This document shows positions 58,488 to 64,000 of a stretch of 64,000 nt of DNA, piece after piece. This DNA comes from JAYSYM01 sp964543475 (GTDB lineage: Bacteria; Bdellovibrionota; Bdellovibrionia; Bdellovibrionales; JAMPXM01), in contig CAZIYJ010000006.1 in assembly GCA_964543475.1 (NCBI GenBank), positions 62,001-126,000 on the forward strand, written 5' to 3'. Both the position numbers and the translations under genes were made by a program. Positions within the stretch are counted from its first letter, which is position 1. Each line of letters begins with the position of its first letter. The notes under the pieces are model-generated. The model was not told the DNA's origin and searched no databases. It was given only the letters and a program-made list of their open reading frames with translations.

Positions 58488-59720
58488 CTAGTTCTGTTCG
58501 CGAATAGTTGAGTTGCCTAGCTCCATCGCAAACGCGAGAGCAATTTTTGAGAACATCGCTGAGTGACGGAAGTTTGAGCCAGAGTTGATCACATCGTTCT
58601 TCGTGTGAATGCTTCGGTTCATTTTATCCATTGTCGACTCAAACGGCATCAACGTCGCATAACCTTGACGATACCAAGAGGCATGATCGCTGCAGCCGTA
58701 TCCGCATTTGCTCTCAACGATATTCGCCTTCACGTACAGGCGATTCATCTCAACTAAAAGGTTTCGCAAGAATACGCTCGTGAAATCAGTCATTGAACCC
58801 AATGTAAATTCACCGTCTCCGGCAAATAAAGTCATATCGAGTTGAAGAACGCCGATCACATCAGCATTTTTTTGCTTATATGTTTGCGCAATCTCAGCAG
58901 AGCCAAGAAGCCCAGATTCTTCGCCTGCGTACCACATAATTTCAATCGTTCGCTGTGGTTGTGCGCTAGTGAGCATAACTCTAAGAGCTTCTAGCAAATT
59001 CGATGAGCCTGAAGCATTGTCGTCGGCGCCAGGAGCAAGTTTGCTTGGCGGGAGCCATTCACCGTTGATCGAATCCATGTGGCCGCCAAGAACGACGATT
59101 TCACTTGGACGCTGTGAACCTGTGATCGAAACACGAATCGATTTTTGTGGAGTAGATGTATGAGTGATGAGGTCAACAGATACCGGAAACTTCGGTGCAG
59201 CAGCGGCAATCATCTCTTCGATCTTCAACTTCAAAGCATTCACGTGATCGTTTGCAGTTGGCGCCTTATTAAAGCGAGTCGGGTAAGCAGAGAACCACTG
59301 AACCCAGTTACGCAAATTCTGCTCGTCGACTAGAGCAATCGCCCGCTCAATTGCAGGACGATGTTCAATGGTAACAAAATTTGAAAAGAGAGAGTTACGC
59401 GCATCGCGAGCTCTCAACTCTGAAAACAGGTTGTCTGCAAGTGATGTTGTCCAGAGCGTTGAAGCAGGAAGAGCTTCGAAGCCACCACATTTGCGGTAGT
59501 CGTGAGCTTTTGCTGTTAGTCGCGCAGCCTCAGTCGGTGTAACGACGGCATAACCAACACCAAGCTTTTCGTCTTCAGTGAGTACTTTAATACCCACTTC
59601 TTTAAGAAGTTTTGTGTCAGAAATAATTGGCGTTAAGCCACGTTGAACAATTTTTCCTCCGTGAGCAGAAGCCGACAGTGGAAGTAGTGCTAAAACAAGT
59701 AACGATAAAGTTAGTCTCAT
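58488..59720 (-). CDS. Secreted M28 zinc aminopeptidase
   Basis: 410 residues. Signal peptide (MRLTLSLLVLALLPLSASA-H). An N-terminal region of about 170 residues precedes the M28 domain. Metal and catalytic motifs: VVLGGHMDSING (His), GADDNASGSSNLLE (Asp bridging), WYAGEESGLLGSAEI (Glu pair), QLDMTLF (Asp) and RSIHTKNDVI (His). This fits the leucyl-aminopeptidase branch of M28. CGYGC probably forms a disulfide. Its stop begins right after the helicase stop. Confidence 0.92.
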   Translation of the reverse strand: MRLTLSLLVLALLPLSASAHGGKIVQRGLTPIISDTKLLKEVGIKVLTEDEKLGVGYAVVTPTEAARLTAKAHDYRKCGGFEALPASTLWTTSLADNLFSELRARDARNSLFSNFVTIEHRPAIERAIALVDEQNLRNWVQWFSAYPTRFNKAPTANDHVNALKLKIEEMIAAAAPKFPVSVDLITHTSTPQKSIRVSITGSQRPSEIVVLGGHMDSINGEWLPPSKLAPGADDNASGSSNLLEALRVMLTSAQPQRTIEIMWYAGEESGLLGSAEIAQTYKQKNADVIGVLQLDMTLFAGDGEFTLGSMTDFTSVFLRNLLVEMNRLYVKANIVESKCGYGCSDHASWYRQGYATLMPFESTMDKMNRSIHTKNDVINSGSNFRHSAMFSKIALAFAMELGNSTIREQN

Positions 59721-59830
59721 CCTTAAGCCCCCAAGCTTTGTGAGGTCATCAAAACGTGAATAAGTGGCTACGTAAATAAAAAAATTCTTTGGGGAGCTAT
59801 AAATCTTTGCGCAAAATCAAAAAAGTGCGG

Positions 59831-61753
59831 TCAGACATGACTTTCTTGATGTCGAGTCGACTCAAATGCCGGGAGAACCTTGCTTGGTTGATCTAGCATG
59901 TGAACCTTGCCGTCTTTTAACCACAAGATTCGATCGCAGTTCAAAAGAGTTGAGAGCCTGTGCGCAATAATTAACTGCGTGCGACCCGCAAAAATTTCGG
60001 CCGTTGCGCGAACCATGATTTCTTCTGATTGCGGATCGACCGAGCTCGTTGCTTCATCCATCACTACGATCGGGCTCTGTTGTAAGAGGCATCTCGCCAT
60101 GCAAACGAGCTGCTTTTCGCCCGCGGACAAATTTTTTCCGCGCTCCTCTATATATAGGTCAAGACCGGCCGCTTGATCGTACAGCCATTCATCTAAGCCC
60201 ACTTGTCGAAGGACATTGAGCAGCTCATCATCTGTGTATTCGATATCAAGAGCCAAATTTTCGCGAAGTGTTCCGCGCAAAAGTGTGGGCTCTTGCGATA
60301 TCAAAGCGATCTTTCGACGAAACACAGTGAGATCCATTTCATCGTTAGACAGTTTGTTTGGCTCGGTGGCTGACAAATCAATTTGCGCTTTCATTCCATC
60401 AATTCTGATCTGACCTTGAGAAAGCGGATAGAGTTGAAAGAGAGCCTGAATAAGTGAGCTTTTGCCGCTTCCGGTTCGGCCGACGATTCCAATACGTTCG
60501 CCAGCTTTAACTTCAAAATCAATTTCAGAAAGAACCCAAGGCAGATTCTCGCGATATCTGAGCCAAACATTTTCAAAACGAATATTGGCTCCCGCTCCAA
60601 CATTATGCGGAGAAGTGAGATGCTCGCGATTGAACGCTTCTCTCCGCGCCGAATATCTTGGGTGAGAAGTAGGAAAATTTGACGAATGAGGAAGAAAAAG
60701 TCCCGGCTCAAGATCTTTTCTTAAGTATTCATCGAGGCGTTCCACACCAACCATCGCTTCTTCAAACTGGGCCATCCAATCAAAAAAGTTTTGAATCGTG
60801 TAGCCCGAAAATGCGATAAATCCAAATGCGACACCGATTGCACCGATGCTCACGCTGCCGCTTTGAGCTAAGTAATAAGAAGCGATTCCGGTTGTGAGAA
60901 GCAAAACCGCAGTGAGCAAACTCATTTGGAATGAGAAGCCCAGGATTGCTTTCATTGCACGTAACCGCTGCGCCAAATAAACAGTTTGAACTTTATCAAA
61001 CCTCCGGGCAAACGACCGCTGCTTTTGGTAGGTGCGAATACTGCTGGCACCTTGGCTCGACTCTGCGAAGTGCGCAATAGAAGGCGATCTGAGGCGAGAA
61101 GTTTCACGTCTCTCGATACGAAGTTTTTGGCGATTGACTCGGTAAACAATGTAATTAAAGAAAGCGACGACGAGCACGATCGGCAAATAATAGGGACTCG
61201 CAATCGAGATAAGAATCATCATGCAGATCAAATCAAAAATAATATTAAAGAATTCAGCGAGCGGCCCACCAAATAATCTAAACACGTTTCCGTAGTCACT
61301 CGAGAAGCGAGTAATGATTCGGCCAGCCGGAGTCGCATCAAAGAAACTCATCGGGTAGCGAGAAGCTCTTAAGGTCACTTCATCATAAAGCTGACTGACA
61401 GCTAAAGCCGACAAGCGCGAAAAGCCAATTCGGTAAAAAAGTCCGAGGGCGAAACCACTCAGTGTTACGGCAAGGAGGAGCATTATATAATTGTAGTCAG
61501 AGAAGCCGATTAAAAAATCTGGTGGGGCTTTGCAAGGAGCCGGTGGAGAGCAAAGCGAATCTGCCCAATATCCAATAAAGTTCGCATTCGACAAAATTGC
61601 AATTCGGCCGACAAATCCAAGAGTTGCGCATAAGAGAATTCGAGCAAGGAATGGGCGGTAGGCATAGAAAAGTGTTTGCAGTACTGTCTTAGAGTAGGCT
61701 CCGGTAAACATCTGCTCATCTTCTTGAAACTGAACTTTAGTTCGCATCGCCAT
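59831..61753 (-). CDS. ABC exporter half-transporter with canonical ATP site (subunit B)
   Basis: 640 residues from ATG 61753, which has AGGAGG six bases upstream; the longer frame starts inside the previous gene. Six-helix exporter transmembrane domain (about 35-340) and an NBD: Walker A IGIVGRTGSGKSSL, signature NLSAGEKQLVCMARCLL (LSAGE, non-canonical), Walker B IVVMDEATSSVDP with catalytic Glu, and a switch His in IAHRLSTLL. The upstream gene overlaps by 17 bp. With that partner it forms an asymmetric heterodimer, ABCC-like: this subunit supplies the working Walker B and the degenerate signature. Substrate unknown. Confidence 0.88.
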   Translation of the reverse strand: MAMRTKVQFQEDEQMFTGAYSKTVLQTLFYAYRPFLARILLCATLGFVGRIAILSNANFIGYWADSLCSPPAPCKAPPDFLIGFSDYNYIMLLLAVTLSGFALGLFYRIGFSRLSALAVSQLYDEVTLRASRYPMSFFDATPAGRIITRFSSDYGNVFRLFGGPLAEFFNIIFDLICMMILISIASPYYLPIVLVVAFFNYIVYRVNRQKLRIERRETSRLRSPSIAHFAESSQGASSIRTYQKQRSFARRFDKVQTVYLAQRLRAMKAILGFSFQMSLLTAVLLLTTGIASYYLAQSGSVSIGAIGVAFGFIAFSGYTIQNFFDWMAQFEEAMVGVERLDEYLRKDLEPGLFLPHSSNFPTSHPRYSARREAFNREHLTSPHNVGAGANIRFENVWLRYRENLPWVLSEIDFEVKAGERIGIVGRTGSGKSSLIQALFQLYPLSQGQIRIDGMKAQIDLSATEPNKLSNDEMDLTVFRRKIALISQEPTLLRGTLRENLALDIEYTDDELLNVLRQVGLDEWLYDQAAGLDLYIEERGKNLSAGEKQLVCMARCLLQQSPIVVMDEATSSVDPQSEEIMVRATAEIFAGRTQLIIAHRLSTLLNCDRILWLKDGKVHMLDQPSKVLPAFESTRHQESHV

Positions 61754-63608
61754 TCGGATCCTCCTTTCCCGCTGAGCTATCGTCCACAATTTCGCCGAGT
61801 TCACCATCTGACGATGGGGCCTTATCGCTTTGTTCTTTCATGATGCTGAGTGTGTATTCTCGGAACTCACGATTCTTCTCGATGAGTTCTTCAAAGCTTC
61901 CGATCGCTCGGATCTGACCTTCATTCATAAAGAAAATTCGATCTGCGTGACTTAAAACTGAAAGGCGGTGAGTGACGAGAACTCGAGTTTGATTCTTCCA
62001 CTCATCAAAAAATAAATGTTCGATCAGCTGGCGTTCGGTATCAACGTCGACAGCACTTAAACAATCATCAAGAAGTAAGATGGGCCGATTAGCTAAAGCG
62101 GCGCGCGCGAGTGCAACTCTTTGGCGTTGGCCGCCAGAGAGGTTAACTCCGCGTTCACCAATTTCTGTATCAAGTCCATCGCTTAAAGTTTCTTTTTCGA
62201 TATTGAACTGAGCGGCGCTAAGTACTCTTGATATTTCGGCATCGTAACCATTTTCAACATCGTATTCGAAAAGTGAATTTTGTCGAAGAGTCGCGCTCAT
62301 TACAAAACCTTCTTGCGAAACAAACGCAAAATGCGAACGCAACTCTGATGTCTTTAGTTTCAGTGCATCAAACTCTTCGTTGTTATAAGTAACTTTGTAG
62401 TCAGAAAAGGTGGCCTGAATCTCGCGCATCAGTGAAAGCAGCAAGAGAGATTTGCCGCTTCCAACTTCACCCACGATCGCAACGAATTCACCGGGACGAA
62501 TCTCAAAATTGATATTTTTTAGGAGATTGAGTCCGTTGATAGTCGAATTTAGCCCTTCAACTTTGAGTCCTCTTGGGCCACGTAAAGAAATTGGCTCAGT
62601 CGTCATTGCTTCTCGCTCTTCTTCTTCACCGATGTCACTCGAGCTGAGATAGGCTTGAATGCGCTTAACCGATGAGAAACCGTCTAAGCAGAACACGAAA
62701 AACCAAGGGAACTGTCTAAATGGGCGGACTAAGAAAACTCCAAAGACCCAGAACAATGCCAGCAACACTCCTGGCTCAAGAGTTCGGCCTTGAATGTAGA
62801 TCAAACTTGCGACACCACAAATATTAATAAAGAAAGTGACCGATGAAGCCAGGGCATTCATCGCTTGACCATTAGTCACCATCGCGACGCGGTTATCGGT
62901 TTCTTCTTCGCGTTTAGTAAAAATCTTTTTTTCAAACCGATCGATCCAGCCTAAAATTCTGAGTGCGCGAATATTTTGAACCCACTCATTCACGATGCCA
63001 GTTCGCTCGGCAGCAAGTTGCTTGAATCGATAGAAAAACCGAGATTGTCTGAGTGACATGACTAAGTTAATTCCGGTCACGGCAAGCATCGTGAGTACCG
63101 TACTCCAAAGTGGTACGCCGTAGAGATAGTGAATAGCGGCCGGTGCAAGAACTAAAGGAAAGAAAATTCCTGCTCCCATCGGAAGCACTTGTTCGACTAA
63201 AATTGTTGCTCCGGGCACTTCTGTCGCGAAGATCGAAACTGTTTCGCCAACGGGACGCGAGTTCTTGCTATCGCGCTTAAGGCTCAAGACCTTGTTGTAA
63301 AGCAATTCGCCAATCTTTTTTTGAGCGATGATTGCTTCTTTGTTTCCTAAATAGTTGGCCAATAAATTGAGGCCTTGCGCAAACACAAGCGAGAAAAATG
63401 CGATAACGATCAGGAATAGAGGCGATTGTTCATAGTCAGCTAAGCTCGGCAAAATAGTTTTCTGCTCAGAGAAACTATCGATAAAAAGTTTTTGAAAATA
63501 GGGAGTAGCCAAGCCAAAAAAAGCTGAAAAGAGCGAAATCGTGAGGATGACGAGTCGGGCACGAAACCGATGGAATAAAATAATGTTAAAGACGCTGGGT
63601 TGTTTCAT
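61737..63608 (-). CDS. ABC exporter half-transporter with degenerate ATP site (subunit A)
   Basis: 623 residues. Transmembrane domain with six helices (about 15-330) and NBD: Walker A VAIVGEVGSGKSLLLL, canonical signature NLSGGQRQRVALARAAL, Walker B ILLLDDCLSAVD where the catalytic Glu is Asp, then LVTHRLSVLSHADRI. This Asp-for-Glu, with LSGGQ intact, is the NBD1 pattern of ABCC (MRP-type) exporters. Ends in an acidic tail (EDPNGDAN). First gene of the two-gene unit. Confidence 0.88.
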   Translation of the reverse strand: MKQPSVFNIILFHRFRARLVILTISLFSAFFGLATPYFQKLFIDSFSEQKTILPSLADYEQSPLFLIVIAFFSLVFAQGLNLLANYLGNKEAIIAQKKIGELLYNKVLSLKRDSKNSRPVGETVSIFATEVPGATILVEQVLPMGAGIFFPLVLAPAAIHYLYGVPLWSTVLTMLAVTGINLVMSLRQSRFFYRFKQLAAERTGIVNEWVQNIRALRILGWIDRFEKKIFTKREEETDNRVAMVTNGQAMNALASSVTFFINICGVASLIYIQGRTLEPGVLLALFWVFGVFLVRPFRQFPWFFVFCLDGFSSVKRIQAYLSSSDIGEEEEREAMTTEPISLRGPRGLKVEGLNSTINGLNLLKNINFEIRPGEFVAIVGEVGSGKSLLLLSLMREIQATFSDYKVTYNNEEFDALKLKTSELRSHFAFVSQEGFVMSATLRQNSLFEYDVENGYDAEISRVLSAAQFNIEKETLSDGLDTEIGERGVNLSGGQRQRVALARAALANRPILLLDDCLSAVDVDTERQLIEHLFFDEWKNQTRVLVTHRLSVLSHADRIFFMNEGQIRAIGSFEELIEKNREFREYTLSIMKEQSDKAPSSDGELGEIVDDSSAGKEDPNGDAN

Positions 63609-63676
63609 TCTGGAGTAAGAAAACTATACTCCAACTATTGATTGACGTCCTATTTTTTTGCCTCGAATAATTAACT

Positions 63677-64000
63677 ATGGTCACAAAGTTAAGCCTTCAT
63701 CCTTCGGCGCTTTCGAGTGCTGCCGCCAAACTTTTAGTTTCGGCAGAAGCAGCACTGACCGGCTGCAGCTTAACTCTCACTTTCAAAATCAAGGTAGATG
63801 AAGAGGCTCCGCGAATTGTTTGGCCTCTAGCTTCATCTGAGGGCACATCGCTATCTGAAAAGTTTCGGCGAGACGAGCTATGGAAGTCGACTTGTATGGA
63901 AGCCTTCATCCTTTTCGAAGACAAGAGTTACATTGAGCTTAACTTTGCGCCAACCGGAGAGTGGAATGCCTACCACTTTGATTCTTACCGAAATGGAATG
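63677..64000 (+). CDS. DOMON-like domain protein (3' end outside window)
   Basis: 108 codons visible from ATG 63677 and still open at the right edge. The visible part includes LWKSTCMEAFILFEDKSYIE and LNFAPTGEWNAYHFDSYRNG (two blocks), characteristic of DOMON-like / CBM9-related domains (LWERTCFEAF...NFSPSGDWAAYRFDGYR pattern). Such domains bind sugars or haem in other proteins; the role here is unknown. No signal peptide at this start. Weak ribosome-binding site; divergent from the ABC exporter operon. Confidence 0.7.
   Translation, partial: MVTKLSLHPSALSSAAAKLLVSAEAALTGCSLTLTFKIKVDEEAPRIVWPLASSEGTSLSEKFRRDELWKSTCMEAFILFEDKSYIELNFAPTGEWNAYHFDSYRNGM

Overview
The window looks like chromosome from a predatory or predator-related member of the Bdellovibrionota. 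No rRNA or other direct taxonomic marker is present, so this is inferred from content: many exported hydrolases and proteases, 'xNC'-type lipoprotein signals, a giant phage-fibre-like secreted protein ending in an S74 self-cleaving chaperone, very large HAMP-array kinases, and several FliA (sigma-28) type promoters in front of non-flagellar surface genes. I see no tRNA, rRNA, CRISPR array, transposase or integrase.

Left part (1-19.5 kb): a LemA / GIDE-domain / small membrane protein operon, with the GIDE gene cut by the left edge. Two tandem DUF1996 exported proteins follow, then a DTW-domain tRNA modification enzyme with YaeQ, a GDT1-type metal transporter, an outer-membrane barrel protein, a secreted subtilase and a small lipoprotein. 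Next come a PilZ/coiled-coil membrane pair, a GreA-like factor, a DUF454 protein, an M64 lipoprotein peptidase that appears to start at CTG, an exported alpha/beta hydrolase, a secreted HExxH protease, an AEC transporter, ThpR, a tiny orphan kinase-dimerisation-like protein and an AmpG-like permease.

Middle (19.5-37.6 kb): the most distinctive locus. A seven-bladed beta-propeller protein and a 3573-residue modular fibre protein each follow a GCCGATAA box. They share a small Cys-Trp mini-domain and are bracketed by copies of a 103-bp dispersed hairpin repeat. A 1005-residue exported alpha/beta hydrolase converges on the fibre gene and overlaps its 3' end. An MFS transporter and an exported Arg/Gln/Gly-rich protein follow, separated by back-to-back terminators.

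Right part (38-64 kb): a five-gene signalling operon encodes a soluble kinase with about 25 HAMP units, GAF, HisKA, HATPase and receiver; a REC-PAS-kinase-REC protein; a winged-helix-like protein; and two tiny membrane proteins. Then come DUF456 plus aldehyde dehydrogenase, an alpha/beta hydrolase, an rsmE / cNMP-binding / metallophosphoesterase operon, small exported proteins, a lipoprotein MepA-like murein endopeptidase on a long Pro/Lys/Thr tether, a second HExxH protease paralogue, a Ski2-like helicase, an M28 aminopeptidase, a two-gene asymmetric (ABCC-like) ABC exporter and the start of a DOMON-like protein.

Unifying reading (inference): sequences resembling the FliA consensus lie before the DUF1996 pair, the small lipoprotein, the propeller, the giant fibre and a 100-residue protein. 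Together with secreted peptidases, a murein endopeptidase and AmpG, this suggests a motile attack-phase surface programme plus prey-degradation functions.
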